A stretch of 64,000 bases of DNA from Turbatrix aceti (taxonomy: Eukaryota; Nematoda; Chromadorea; Rhabditida; Panagrolaimidae). The notes beneath the pieces are model-generated. The model made no database searches, had not been told where the DNA came from, and worked only from the letters and a program-made list of their open reading frames with translations. Shown here piece after piece: positions 12,041 to 23,996 of the stretch (position 1 is its first letter; every line of letters begins with the position of its first letter). Location: assembly GCA_963969345.1 (NCBI GenBank), contig OZ017767.1, positions 10,918,471 to 10,982,470 of the forward strand, read 5' to 3'. A program made the position numbers and the translations under genes.

Positions 12041-13609
12041 ATGTCCGGCATCTACACCATACCTCGCCGAAATACTCAGCTAGCACCCCCAGCATCGTTT
12101 CCCCGACGCATAAGTTTACCAGCGACCCCTGTTATGCCTATTTCGCCTCCGACGTCTCCTCAACCGCTGAGCGAGAGCGGAATCTTGCCGCTCAGAGTTC
12201 CCAGAAGCACTGAATCGTCAGAATACCCCCTGGAACGCAGTTTCAAAATTCTGCCGAACATTGTTCTCACCGATGCGTCTCAGTTTGAATCATCTTCGAC
12301 ATCTCAAAATTCAAATCAGCTTCCGAGATGTGCATCTCCGTGTGTTACAAAAGTTTATCCAACCGTTCGATTGCCTCCGATGCCGAAGAAAACTTCTTTG
12401 ACAAATTTAAACAGACACAGCAGGTTGGCGCAGATCACGTCGACTGAGAAGGCAGCAACAAAAGGAGAAGGTTTGTTCAAAGCTAAAATAAATTATTTTT
12501 TACAAAACATGGCAAAGTATAATTTTTAGAACTCTGAAAAAAAAGTTATTCTCTTTGAGACCGTTCAGAACAATGGTCTCGACCGGAAATATTTTTTTGA
12601 TAAGGATTTTTTTTTGTATAGTAAAACGTAAACGATACAAAAATTGTAGTTCTTTGGTTTACTGTAATTTTTTGTGCTACAAATTTTTGTTTGTTTGTTA
12701 AATACCGTACAGTTTTTATTCTATTTGCATTTTTAAATGCAGCTTTTGCATTAATAACAAATCCAAAAACTAATTTGCAAAAATTTTTAAAAACAAGATA
12801 ACGTAGGAGAAAGATTTTTTGCAATATTGAACAATTTTTAAATTGTTAAATTTAAATTTTAAAATTTTAAAATTTTAAGATATTCATGAAAATTTTAATG
12901 ATTCGTTTAAAATTTTCAAAGCAGTCATAAAAATCGATAAATGTTTTTTTTTGTGAAATGATTTTTGATCCCAAAAACGCGTACTTTTTGTTTGATAGAA
13001 TCTCACCTCGTGTTTTACACACGTCTAGGGCACCCTTCTTTGTTCCCCAATTGCAGACCCGGAAGCCGTTCGGGGGTTGCCTGCCTAAGCCATACTACAA
13101 GCCATATCACTGCATAATGCTCATGCAATAAAAAAAAGTGCCAAAAATCTCGCAATTTTCGCATTCACATCAGTGAACACGGATGTGTCGTAAACACAAA
13201 ATTTTACTAATGTACCAATTTTTTTCAGTTGCAATAAACATGCCGAAAGCAACCAAACCTCACAACTCAAAATCCTACCTTGCACATATTGCATTCAGAT
13301 TTCTGGCAACTCTGGTCGTTATCTCGATTCCCGCAACCGTGATTATGTTTTTATTTATGTTTTCTGGTAAAAGAATCGGTCGTTAGAAAATGATTGGTAA
13401 AATTTGTATCATACTTCGCAAAATATGGTGCCAGCTGATTTTTGAGGATTTTTACGGGGTTTTATTTAAATAAAAAAACATTGTATTTTTAAATATTTGG
13501 ATCCTATATTTTTTTGCAGAAAAGTACTTGTTTTCGATTTTTTTTAGCCGTCATTTTACTATTTGTTTGTTGTGGAATAAAAAAGTGCAATAAAAAGGTT
13601 TCCATTTAA
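12041..13609 (+). CDS. Small membrane protein with proline/serine-rich N-terminal region
   Basis: Three exons join in phase: 12041-12470, 13229-13366, 13548-13609 (209 aa). A splice acceptor (TTTTTTTAG) ends 9 nt before the ATG. Residues 1-143 are polar and rich in Pro, Ser and Thr, with several SPP/TSP/LPP stretches that resemble SH3-binding or proline-directed kinase sites. Residues about 160-203 are strongly hydrophobic with one internal proline, giving one long or two closely spaced membrane segments, and end in CCGIKKCNKK, a short basic tail. No family was recognised. The second intron splits the hydrophobic segment, and it stays hydrophobic across the junction, which supports the model. 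The signal lies far from the N-terminus, so the proline-rich part is probably cytoplasmic (inference). Confidence 0.6.
12554..12584. repeat. GAGACC hairpin (copy in intron 1 of the proline-rich gene)
   Basis: The sequence TTGAGACCGTTC is followed by AATGGTCTCGACCGG in inverted orientation. It is one member of the dispersed short hairpin family described in the findings. Confidence 0.5.
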
Positions 13610-14987
13610 GTACATACTCACCCTACGTAGAGGATGATCCCCCGCAGAGTGAAAAAAAACAAAACAAAGAGTGTCGGTTCTAATAGCTGTGTTGTTGTCG
13701 TTTGTATTTATAAATATATGTAGCTGATACTCCTCCCCTTGTAGACGACATAATAGGGTTGTATACACACTTTGTCATTTTCCCAGTAAATGTTATGAGT
13801 ACGCCATTATGCCAAAGCTCAGTCCATTCTGCTTCCTTCCTTCGTTTCGTTCTTTCTTCTTTTTTTGTGAAAGAAGGAAACAGAAGACGCATAGCATTGG
13901 CATTACCACATTCTTAGTCTGTGATGATGTCAACGACGCACAAAAGAGTCACAATAACCTAAATTCTCTGGGAAAAAAGGAGAGTGAGAGAGTTGACGCC
14001 GGACTGGCCATTACTAACCAAATCTTCAATCTGTGTGCATTTTGCCTTTGTCTTTCCCCCCCCCCCTGCATCCACGTCGTCGTCGTCGTCGTCGTCGTCC
14101 ACGTCCACGTCGGACGACATCAACGGCGACGTCGGCTTTGTTTTTTTTGTTCCCTCACTCACAGTCAGTGAACGGCGTTTAATTAAGTTTTGGTGTCGCT
14201 GCTGAAAGTATGGGCACACACACGGACACGCGTGGAAGCCGCTGGTAGCAAGCTGGATGACGGGGTGGTTTACAAGACACCAGCTGGAAAAAAAGCCGTT
14301 TGATAGCTGCAACCGAGCAGAGCAGCCTGGTTGTACTTCTTACTTGTCTGCCAATCTGTTTGGTGCATCTTTTCTCCCTGTTATTTCTTTCCCGCCACTT
14401 TCTTTCTAGTTAGGTCTGAGGCACATCCAAGGGCACAAAGTATGCCCGTGTTATGATCCCGTGCATCGAGAAACCCAAAAAAGGAAACTGCATTTCAAGC
14501 AAAAATTTTTTTTTGATAAAAATCAAAAACTGACCAAGTTTGAACTTTTAAATTTCCTTCCAAAAAAATTTTCGGAAGCAAACAATGACCGTGCTGACCA
14601 CTGTAGTACACGTGCCATCCTTTGACGCGTCACCAACCGATATTACGTTCTGATAAGAATTCATGAAAATACTTTTAATTTCCACTCCAGCGTTGTTTTT
14701 CACTCGTTACCGACCGAATCGTTTCCGACGTGCCAACGTAGTCGTCATCATTGTGGGTGGGAGGAGGAAGAGTGCCATTATCCGCGTAAACAATGGGGAC
14801 GTCGGCGGCCAAGCTGTTAACCCTTACTATTTATTATCTATTTAGGTCGGTCTGTGCACAGTGCGCACATAAAAGTGACTAAATGGCTCTATCCTGTATG
14901 GCAGACGTCAAACTATTAGGACGTACCGTAACTGGCGTACACCAGTCTGGCAATGTCATTACAGTTTCGGTTGTCAGCTGCTTGGGG

Positions 14988-15017
14988 TTATTATATTACC
15001 GTACTGTAATATAATAA
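14988..15017. repeat. 12-bp AT hairpin
   Basis: TTATTATATTAC is followed by the 6-nt loop CGTACT and the exact reverse complement GTAATATAATAA. Intergenic; function unknown. Confidence 0.6.
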
Positions 15018-17669
15018 TCAGACAATCAGTAACATTGCGGTTATTATTTTTTTGGTTCAGATTTAAAGGGTAAATTGATATTTTTTCCTGCTTGAAAAAT
15101 TGAATTATGTATTTTGCTGTGTTTTTTTCAGTATTTTGCTGTGGCACTAACCTTTGTTGAAAAAACGGAAAAATTTTAAAATGACGTCTTTAAAGGTCTT
15201 ACTGCGAAAATATTTTTTTAAAATTACTGCCCAAGTGAAAGTTTGAACGTTCTAGGTCCCAAAACGATAGTTTTGGCCTACTTTGACCCCTTAATTGTAG
15301 CCTATTCAGTGACCATATCCTGTCTGTAAGTCTGCTAGTCATGTCTGCTGTCTTTCATGCTGCCCAACTGTTACACCAGTAAATACCCGTGTCGCTGGGA
15401 GATATCTAATCATTTTCTTTTCTTTTTTTCTTCTCCAACGAACAAACGAACGAACAACATCAACAACAACAGCCGCAAGCGACCAGAACTAATCTCATGT
15501 TCTTTCGGATGATAAAAATTTGGGTAACGTCTTTTTCTCCAAATTTGAACATCATTACCCCCTGTTTTCCCGATCCATAGTACGTGGGACTTTTCCAACT
15601 TCATCTATCTAACAAACATAAAATAAATTTGTAAAGGGTTGGGTTTGTCAGAATCACATGAGGCATAAAATGTGTATAATATACTATATTCTTGCCCTCG
15701 CTTTAACCTTTACTTTAATTTTTCTTGAACTGTCATGAAACAGGCTGCGTGGAGTTCTTTAAGCTCTAACATGCCAGTAAATATGTAAAAGCGTGATAAA
15801 GAAAGACGCCAGCCAATATAATATAGCGTGTAACGTGTCAAACGGTCGCCAATACATAGCTATTGCTATTAGTTAACCAGAGATATGCACTTTTAACCAC
15901 AACAGGAAAACAGCTTGCGCTCTTGCAAGAACACCGACTGTCTTCCCGTACACATGTTGTACATGTTATACTTGTTTATATATTTTTTTTCCGTTAAAAA
16001 ACAAAAAATAAAAAAAATTGTCGTCATTAGTTTTTCTGATATTAAAAAAAAGTTGTTTAACATTAAACCATGCCTGTCCTTGCTCCATGAGACTGACCTT
16101 CTTTTCAGACATTCGGTAAAATTGTCCCTCTTACGTAACGCGCATTGATGAAAACTTATTTAATTTCCGTGTCGTGTTACAACTTTTTTTCCTGGAAAGT
16201 ATAAAAAAGGAAGTTCATGTCTGGTTGATGCAATTTTGCTACTTTGTACCGTGCACGATTGCCAAGTCAATCCCGATTGGCTGATAATCGATTTTTTTCA
16301 TTTACTAGAAACAATGAAAAAATATTTGAATTTGAAATTCTGAAAAAAATATTTTATTGTTGTAAACTTTTTTCCAGAATAAGAATTTGTAAAAATTAAA
16401 AAAAATTGTTTTTTTTTTTTTTTTTACGTTTTTTACGTTCAAAACAAAAATTAGGTAAAAAAAATTTAAAAAATTTAGAGAAAAAAAAAATATTATATTT
16501 ATTAAAAAAAATTTTTATTTTTTTTTAAATGAAGTTGTTTTCAAATATGTACGTTTTACTCCAAATTCCCGATTCTCAATTGTTTGGTCAACAACAGGTA
16601 GAGGTTACGGTACATGTACCACCTACAGAAAACAATTTTTTCAATGTTGGTGTTTTTCGTCATTCATCGCCTTGTTTTTTTGCTCTTTATGACTCCCTTA
16701 AAAAATTAGTTTTTTCTTGTTTTTGCCCAACCAAAATCGGAGAACGCCATTTGTTTATGTTTGCAATAAAGCGTTGTTCTACATTGCGTCTGCGCCGGAT
16801 AATCACATGTTACGGCGAGCCTCCCATATTTCCGTTTTGAACACGTTTTAAAAAATTTCATTTCCTGCGGAACAGAAAATTATAAAGCGCTTGTATAAAT
16901 ACACTCGATGGCGTGAAGACGTCCGATGTCGGCCATCTGCGTCAAACGTTATGAGTCAATGTTTTCATATTTTTGACAGACAAAAAAATCTGACATCGTC
17001 AGTCATGTAATGTGTTATGCTCACATCAGCTATTCGTAGTCATTAATTGCGTCCCCTGGCAGGCTCCCGGACCCGGGGTCAATGACTCAATAAAAATTTG
17101 ATAGTTATTCACTCTTTTCCGCCGGCAATAGTTAAATATCTAAAAAATAAAAAAGCCTTGGCATTTAAAGTTTAACGGATTCTTGGTACTCAACAGCCAG
17201 CGCCACTGCCGGCAAAAGCACCCAAGTACGTCGTCGTCGTCTTCGCCGGCAAGTACGCACTTGGCGAGTCGAGCGAGCGTGTGTAAAACTGGGCATGTGA
17301 TTATGGTTTATTATAAGCTTATGATAAAAAAATAGAATCCAAAGAAAAGAAGTTGTCGACTTTTTTTACCCCCACGCTTTTTTTTTCTGCTACAAATACG
17401 CTAAAGGGGTCAATTTGAAGGGTATTGGCTGAGTGCCTACCGCGTGTTGGCGCTCGGGGACGGGTCGTATTGCAGCGACATAACTTGCTTCAATCTCTGA
17501 GCGAAACAACGTGAGAACAGTGTTCAGTTTAAAAAATTGGACGTGTTTCAAAATTCTTTTTTCAATTTACGTCCAAAAAAACTAAAACGGAAAACAAGCC
17601 GTATTTTTTGTAAAAAAACAACATAAAAAATTCAAAATACAAAAATCCCGCCAAAACAGTTGATTTTGC

Positions 17670-17708
17670 ATGGTCTCGAATGGACCCCGAAATTCCATTT
17701 GAGACCAT
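17670..17708. repeat. GAGACC hairpin
   Basis: ATGGTCTCGAATGGA (17670-17684) pairs with TCCATTTGAGACCAT (17694-17708) with one mismatch across a 9-nt loop. It belongs to the dispersed hairpin family. Confidence 0.7.
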
Positions 17709-17908
17709 AGTTTTCACGCAGAATTTTTTTACTGAAAAAAATTTTGTGATAAAAGTATTTCAAAATTATAGAACACATATATTGTTGTCCTTTGTTCGTT
17801 TCAATAAAATATGATAGTTGACAAAACGACATCATCGATTTTTTTTTATATTTCGCAAAAGAAGTTTTTCTCTAAAATAAAAAAAAACATTAATAAAAAA
17901 ACTACGAA

Positions 17909-17995
17909 ACCGTGTTTTTTCGTGTTAGGACATGACTACCGTGTTTTTTCGTGTTAGGACAAGACAACCGTGTTTTTTCGTGCTGGGATCATAAA
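17909..17995 (+). repeat. Three tandem 29-bp repeats upstream of the acidic membrane-protein gene
   Basis: Three copies with an exact 29-bp period start at 17909, 17938 and 17967, each beginning ACCGTGTTTTTTCGTG. The last copy has diverged. They end about 80 bp before the start codon at 18077 and lie just upstream of the acceptor at 18053-18054, so they are in the promoter or 5' leader region. Confidence 0.85.
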
Positions 17996-18076
17996 AATCC
18001 AGATGACGTGAAATATACCGTAAATTACCACGGTTTTCTAATCTCACGATTCAGATATCCAACGCCAGAACAAGCC

Positions 18077-18613
18077 ATGTCCCAGGAATCGAGTTCGTCT
18101 TCCTCAACAACCCCGGTTTCGCCGACCTTCGCCCAGACGTCCTTCACCAACGTTGCCTACGACGCCTTTCACGAAGGCGGCAAGGGCTACACCAATCCGA
18201 CGACCCACTTTGTCGGTGAATCCCTCGAAGATTCCCTGATTCCATCGAGTGACGACAGCTCCGATGACGAAGACGATGAAGACGACGAAGACGAGGTACT
18301 CAACGAACTCGATGGCAACTGCCAGGATCCCTTTCCGTCTCCACGACTACTCGAAGCCCAGCGTCGAAGGCTGCACAAGAGACTACGAACAAACCGACAT
18401 TTCAACGTTCTGCTCGTTCACATGCCGGATGAGACGTGCATGCTACGGTGCATGTCTGCGACCATCGTGGCTACCCTCGTCATCATCGCGCTCATCGTCG
18501 TCCTCTACTGCCTCAAGGTCAAGGAAAACACTGGATTTCCCATGGAAGTAGATGAATTTGAGGCGGATAATGCAATTGAAAACGAAATTTTGGGTCTTGG
18601 ACCTCCTTTTTGA
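18077..18613 (+). CDS. Single-pass membrane protein with acidic cluster
   Basis: Single exon, 178 aa. The frame is open further upstream, but the ATG at 18077 was chosen because a splice acceptor (GATTCAG, 18053-18054) lies 22 nt before it and the coding-like composition begins there. Residues 5-13 are Ser/Thr-rich. Residues 57-74 form an Asp/Glu/Ser run typical of CK2 sites. Residues 90-107 are strongly basic. Residues about 116-136 are a clean transmembrane helix (MSATIVATLVIIALIVVLYC), followed by a short acidic tail of about 40 residues. There is no N-terminal signal, so the topology is probably a type II or tail-proximal anchor with the acidic cluster in the cytoplasm. A polyadenylation signal follows at 18623. 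No family was recognised. Confidence 0.7.
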   Translation: MSQESSSSSSTTPVSPTFAQTSFTNVAYDAFHEGGKGYTNPTTHFVGESLEDSLIPSSDDSSDDEDDEDDEDEVLNELDGNCQDPFPSPRLLEAQRRRLHKRLRTNRHFNVLLVHMPDETCMLRCMSATIVATLVIIALIVVLYCLKVKENTGFPMEVDEFEADNAIENEILGLGPPF

Positions 18614-18622
18614 AAAAAGTCT

Positions 18623-18628
18623 AATAAA
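18623..18628 (+). terminator. Polyadenylation signal AATAAA
   Basis: It lies 9 nt after the stop codon of the acidic membrane-protein gene and is followed by AT-rich sequence. Confidence 0.55.
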
Positions 18629-19176
18629 TTACGATTTATTTACAAAATGTACGATATCAACCTTGTTTACCCTTCCTATCAATCATGCATGGTTTTTTCT
18701 GTCTGGCAATGTAATTATGTGAAATAAACAAACGTGGCACGAAAAGAAAGGCACAGAAAACATAAAAAAAAAAGTTAGAAAACAGCAGAAAACCGTGCAA
18801 AGTGTGGTTTTATGTGTTGGAAACTCTCACAGCGAAAATATTTATAATCAGGCGACTCCACGACGCAGCCAGCAAAACTACGAGAGCGCGCTGCTGGCTC
18901 AGAGACATCTCTCTTTCTCCCTTCTTTCTTCCACCCTTTTTCCTCCCCTCTCTTCGCTCTTGCGCGCTGACGTTGGCGACGTTGTGATTTGTCATCGTTG
19001 TTATCGACTTGTTTTTACTGGATTCATTCCATTTGCTTTTGAACCCCCCGGGGGTTGAATATTTTTGCGCATTCACGTATTACGCTTAATTCGATCAATA
19101 TTTTTTGCGCCGGGTTATTATCTGTATATTTCTTTTTGTTTTTCAGCCTCTTGCGCGAGAATTCATCCATCCCGCA

Positions 19177-20338
19177 ATGACTGACCCTGTGGCAGCTTTT
19201 CTCGCACGTGAACAAGGCATGTTTGGCGAACTTGCCGGCGCCAACGAAGCTGAAGAGCAGCAACCAGGTGAATATTTTGTTCATTGGCTTTACGATAGCC
19301 TAATTCAATGTTTTTTTGCCTTTTTTAGTGATCCCGGACGTGGCTGTCGAGGTCGCACCACCACCGCCGCCCAATGGACTGCTCAACGGCAATTCCGACA
19401 GCGGAGTCGATCTCGGCATCTTTGAATCCGCGATTCCGGTCGTGCAGAATGGACGCTCCATCAGTCCGTCGGCTTCGGAACGCTCTGTCGATGAGCCTGT
19501 CTTTCAGGCGAAACCCGACGTCGAGCCGGAGAGTGTAAAACGCTGGCGACAAGAATATGAGAATAATTTGAAACGACTTGGTGAGTCATCGAGGGTTTTA
19601 TTATGAATTTTTGGGAAAAAAGTGATTTTATATCGATAGAAACGGTGCAATTTTTACTTTAATATTACATGTTACTTTGGTGACTGTTTTCGTTTTTTTT
19701 GATCGTAAAATATGTTACTTTTCGACATCCATTTTGTGAAAAATTTGTTACTTTTGCGACCTAAAAGTTGTTATGCACCTATTGTTACTTTTGATCGTAA
19801 AAATGTTACTTTTCAACTCGTACGTCTTGCAATAATCGTTACTTTTTGTGATCGTTATAATCGATCGTAACTCTTTACACTGTTTTTCATTTTTAAAGCC
19901 TAAAATACAGTTTTGCAACCATTTTTAAAGTTTTTCATTCATTTATCGATTGTTTCCTCATTATTTTGACATTTATAATATTTTTTTTTCAGACGGTGAC
20001 GAAGAAAACCAAAAGGTCGACCTCAAGGCCCGCGCGAAGAAGGAGCTCGATGACATGTACAAACAAAGAGTGTCCGACCTCGAGAACCGCAAAAAGGAAA
20101 ATCGGTATGTTTTTATGATCAAATATCCTTCAACTTTTATATTCTTGCATTATTATTTTTCAGCAAAAAGCAAATTGAATTTCTAAAAAACGTCGAAAAG
20201 GCATCGGATGGCGTTCTGTGGCAAAGAATCGCCAAGACAGTCGAAGAAGACGAAAAGACGCCAAAAAAGCCCATTGATACGGATCGTATGCGAGGCCTAC
20301 TCCTTCAGTGCAAAGACGGTGGGCCAAAGCCGGTGTAA
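19177..20338 (+). CDS. clic-1: Clathrin light chain
   Basis: Four exons join in phase: 19177-19267, 19329-19580, 19993-20104, 20164-20338 (209 aa, usual for the family). A TTTTTCAG acceptor precedes the ATG by 30 nt. The N-terminus MTDPVAAFLAREQG matches the conserved start of clathrin light chains. Residues 31-100 are a variable Pro/Ser-rich part. The heptad-rich segment from VKRWRQEYENNLKRL through about residue 160 is the heavy-chain-binding helix. The C-terminus has the conserved Trp region (VLWQRIAKTVEE) and the DTDRMRGLLLQCK block. The protein is a subunit of the clathrin triskelion and regulates coat assembly in endocytosis and secretory traffic. Intron 2 contains a GTTACTTTT repeat block. 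The name follows the worm gene. Confidence 0.93.
19660..19875 (+). repeat. GTTACTTTT / GATCGTAAAA intronic repeat block
   Basis: Intron 2 of the clathrin light chain gene carries at least five irregular copies of GTTACTTTT, alternating with GATCGTAAAA or close variants. Other blocks of the same family occur at 21700-21840, 53570-53660, 55955-56290, 57395-57600 and 58825-59010. Confidence 0.75.
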
Positions 20339-20611
20339 GTAAGTCCCGTACCCGTCCATACATACGTCAATCATGCCTCGACGATCGTTGTTGTGTTCTG
20401 CTACATTTTCTCTTCTCCAATCCTCTCCTCCATGTTTGCCACTTTCTGACACCAAAAAGCACTCGCATCGAGGCTTTTTTCTTCTTACCTTACCCGATTC
20501 AATTTTTTCGTCTTCATTCACTTTTTCACGTCAAGTACGTCTTTTTGGTGTGTCGGATGCCTTGCGCTTCCTCAAATTGGCCTTTCTTTCAGATTTTTTT
20601 TGGTTCGATTG

Positions 20612-20637
20612 ATTAATTAATTAATTAATTAATTAAC
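20612..20637. repeat. (TTAA)n microsatellite
   Basis: ATTA/TTAA units repeat about six times in the 3' flank of the clathrin light chain gene. Confidence 0.9.
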
Positions 20638-21316
20638 AAAATATTTAGTTCACCGTACCCGGAATGAAACGCGTACATCAATGGCGCTTACTTTTTTTTA
20701 CTTTCTTTTATTTTTATCATCCTTTAAATTTATTTTTTCTTTTTAAGATTGCTTGGTCTTTTTTTCTGTGAAATTTTATTTATCCCCAAAAAAATTGCAA
20801 TTTTTTCTTACCAGTCATGTTGGGGATGTGTGATATTTATTATTATTTGTAAAATGTAAGACACAAAACAATGTTGCTTATATTATAACTCACCTGTCAC
20901 CTGTGTTTTTTTGCAGGTTGAGAGTATACTTATACACTATGATGTTTTTGTGACCAATAATAATATTGTTTTTAATGACAAATTGAAATTTATGAATGAA
21001 TGCATCAGTCCAGGTGGTTAGGTAACCCAGCTAGCTCCCAGTGCCGGTGCGCGACGCAGCCAGCGCTCGGGCGTTGGTTGATGGTTGTCAAGGTGACAGA
21101 CTGTCTACCACCGCCGCTGTCTGCCGGCCGGTGAGGGTGACAGACAGCCTCGAGGGCACAAATTTGCAGTGCGGGGACGAAAAAAAAAAGAGGGAAAGGG
21201 AAATACATACAACATAAATTTCATGCCGGCCAGGAGAGTAAACTCGCGAATGGCCTGGTTCTTGCTGTCCGCAACCGCAACTGCCACCTCCTCAACCACT
21301 GACCACCACCGGCCAG

Positions 21317-23688
21317 ATGACCGCCACTCCGAGCACGGAAGAACTCATCCAACTCGTGCGTATACAGGAAGACGTCATCACCGAGCTCACGGCTCAGCTT
21401 GACGCTGTTCAAGGCAACAGCAGTGATGACTTGTCGTCGTCGGCAGCCGGCGAAAGAGCCACCAGAATCGATGATTCGCCTTCTGAAGCCCAGAAATTGG
21501 CAAGGGAATTCAGAGCCAAGCTTGATGAATCGCTTGGTGTCATCGGGGATCTTGTCGTGAGTTTTTTTCATAAATTTTACTATTTTTTATAAAGAAAAAG
21601 TAAATCGGGGTTTTATAGCAAAAAAAATAAAAAATTCACAATTTTTTAGCCAAGAACGTAATAAGTTTTTGAAAACATGCTATTCCGAAGAATATTACTT
21701 TTTGTTATTATTGATCGTAAAGAATGTTACTTTTGGAACAACCGTAAATTTTCATCGCATAAATGTTTCTTTTAATTCAACATTTCTTTGCAATAATCGT
21801 TACTTTTGACGTAACTTGAACGATCAAAAAAATTTTTTTTACCTACATCGTTTTCAATTTTTTGAGGCCTACAATCCAATGTTTTAAAAATTTCCGAAGT
21901 TTTTTTGTTATTTCTTTACCGAATGTTTTTGTCTTTTTTGGACGCTTTCAATGCATTTTCCCCCAAAAAATACAAATCGGGGTTTTATGTCGAAAACGTA
22001 TTTTTTTTGTTTTTTGGGCTAAAAATTTTCAAAAACAGTTATTTTTCTACAAACTTTACTAAACGATGCTCCATTAGCCAAAAACTACGTGGTTTTGCCA
22101 ATTACGCGTATACAAATTGCATTTTTGTGTGTTTGTTTCAGAACAAAAACAAGGCATTATCCTCAAAACTGGCCCATAAAGAACACGAGAGACTCGGATT
22201 TACACCGGCAAGCATTTCTCTTTTTGAAATGCATAGCTTGCTTGAAGCTGAAAAATCCAAAAATCGAAAGCTCGCACTAAAGTTTGCAGAATCCCGAAAA
22301 CAGGAAGAAGCCCTTGGCCGGGAGATTGAAAGACTGAAGGAGGATGCCGATGTCAGAAAAAAGCAATTTCTCACCGAAAAAGAACATGCCAAGAAAAAGT
22401 CGGAGAAAACTATTATGGATCTCGTGACGAAAGCTTCCGAAAACGCAGCTGCTCTTTCTGAGGCTCAAACTCTGAAAAATAGACTCAAGTTCACGGAGAA
22501 GGCTCTGGTGACCCAGAAGAACAACTACGATCACATTGTGGGCCAACTGCAAGCTGAGCTTGTTGCATCGAAGAAACGGATTTCACAAATGGAACAGAGG
22601 ATTTTGGATCTTTCTATTCAAGTTTTGGGCGATCAGAGACAGGTTTGCATTTTTGGAACCCAAAAAAAATAAACGCGCACGCATAAAATATTCCACTTGA
22701 GACCATGAAGCATTGCAGAATCAAAAAAGTGTTCTCGAGTGGAATTTAATTTTTTTCAGTTGAGACCATGTTTTTGCGGGGTTTTTGTAATTTGAATTTG
22801 TTTTTTTAATAGTTTTTTTGTTATTTTTTGTTTTGTTGCATGTCATCGGAGTGCTAAAAAGCCTCAACCTATGATTACGATTCAAAATTATTTACGTAAG
22901 AAACGTTTTTTTAAATGCGAACAGGTGCCGGGAGAAAAAAACCGCTTCGTCAACAGGAAGAAAATCATTCAATCGGCCCCGTTTTGTTTCCGATAGCGCA
23001 ATACAATAGTAGTATAATTTTCGCATTGGCGCTTGCCCATTATTCTTTTTTGACACGCAATTGTTTTTTTATAAACCACCTGTGTGTGTTTTTTTGTTTC
23101 AAAGTTTTGTCATTGAATCCATAACCCCTCTGGAATTTTTCGTGGAACAAGGGTGTGTAGGCCAGGCCAGGCCCAAGAGTGACGATTATTCGCAGGGTGA
23201 TAAATAACGAGTTTCTGACAACATGAGTGATAAGAAGTTTTCACCTTTACCGTTTTTCATTTTTTTTAAAGTACTGAAAGTTGCAATTTAATTTTAATTA
23301 TGGCTTGTTTCCCACGTTTACTTTTTTTTTGCAGACGGGCACGCACGAATTCTCGACGACGGCGGCCAACGCCTCTGGAAATGAAAAATATCGTAAACAC
23401 GACCAGAAAGACGTCTACCGCTGCGTTCAGAAGCAAAACAAAGAACTGCCGAGAAAAGACGGCGCGGTGAATCAGAATCCAGCGTAAGAACAATATTTAT
23501 TCGCTTTTATTTATGTATCATTATGCGACGATGGTTTCATGATAGTATTTGCAGACTGGCGTTTTGTTCGTTCCCATTTCTTTATATTCTCTTCTTTTTT
23601 TTTCAGTGCAGTTCTGAGAAGCCTCCAAGCCGATATCCAAGACCCGTCGATCGCCGCCAACCACCACAAATATTTACTCACACTCTGA
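21317..23688 (+). CDS. Coiled-coil protein of unknown function
   Basis: Four exons join in phase: 21317-21556, 22142-22642, 23335-23483, 23607-23688 (323 aa). Residues 8-35 form a short amphipathic helix (EELIQLVRIQEDVITELTAQ) followed by a Ser/Asp-rich linker. Residues about 62-245 are almost continuous heptads rich in Lys, Glu, Ala and Leu, a long dimeric coiled coil, broken once near GFTPASISLFEMHSLLEAEK (about residue 96). The C-terminal 75 residues are polar and end AAVLRSLQADIQDP..., with less helical character. It has no signal peptide or membrane segment, so it is probably a cytosolic scaffold (inference). No family was recognised. The GT..AG joins are all in frame. The stop in exon 4 depends on using the donor at 23484; reading through instead would end one codon later. 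Confidence 0.75.
21700..21840 (+). repeat. GTTACTTTT repeat block in intron 1 of the coiled-coil gene
   Basis: Degenerate copies of GATCGTAAAgAATGTTACTTTT and AATCGTTACTTTTGACG. This is the same family as the block in the clathrin light chain intron. Confidence 0.65.
22690..22745. repeat. GAGACC hairpin in intron 2 of the coiled-coil gene
   Basis: ATTCCACTTGAGACC on the left pairs with GTTCTCGAGTGGAAT on the right. A further GTTGAGACCATG follows at about 22760. Member of the dispersed hairpin family. Confidence 0.65.
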
Positions 23689-23996
23689 TACATCCAAGTC
23701 CAAGAAGCTTTGTCTTATTCTTTTTCTTCCTTTTTCTTCATTGTTAGTCTTTTTTTCCCTCTCGTACAGCCCAGCCCACCCCCACCCGTCATTCTTTGTT
23801 CCTTCCTTCCACAGTCATCGACATCGACATCGACATCGGGCTAGAAGAGGGCTGTCCATCTCGACGGCGCCGACACCACAAACACATAATCCTTGGCTGT
23901 TATTGTTCTTGAGGTGTATTATTTGTTGTTTTTTGTTCCGCGCCCTGTTGCCCTAGATTTTTGGGGTGGGTGTCTTACGCGCCTCGTTTTGCTGCA

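Larger units (their letters stand above)
13610..17908. other. Gene-poor stretch with simple repeats
   Basis: No supported gene. It contains a (CGT)n microsatellite at 14075-14099, preceded by a C-tract, and an AT-rich hairpin at 14988-15017. The 103-aa open frame at 16529-16840 has no motif and no in-phase neighbour. A GC-rich patch at 17200-17280 with CGTCGTCGTC is not open over a useful length. Confidence 0.5.

Noticed and set aside
13959..14312. Minus-strand 117-aa frame with poly-Asp
   Set aside because: The Asp run is the (GTC)n microsatellite read in frame; no splice partner or motif.
16529..16840. 103-aa frame as a gene
   Set aside because: Cys/Phe-rich with no motif, no in-phase exon neighbour, and AT-biased composition like its surroundings.
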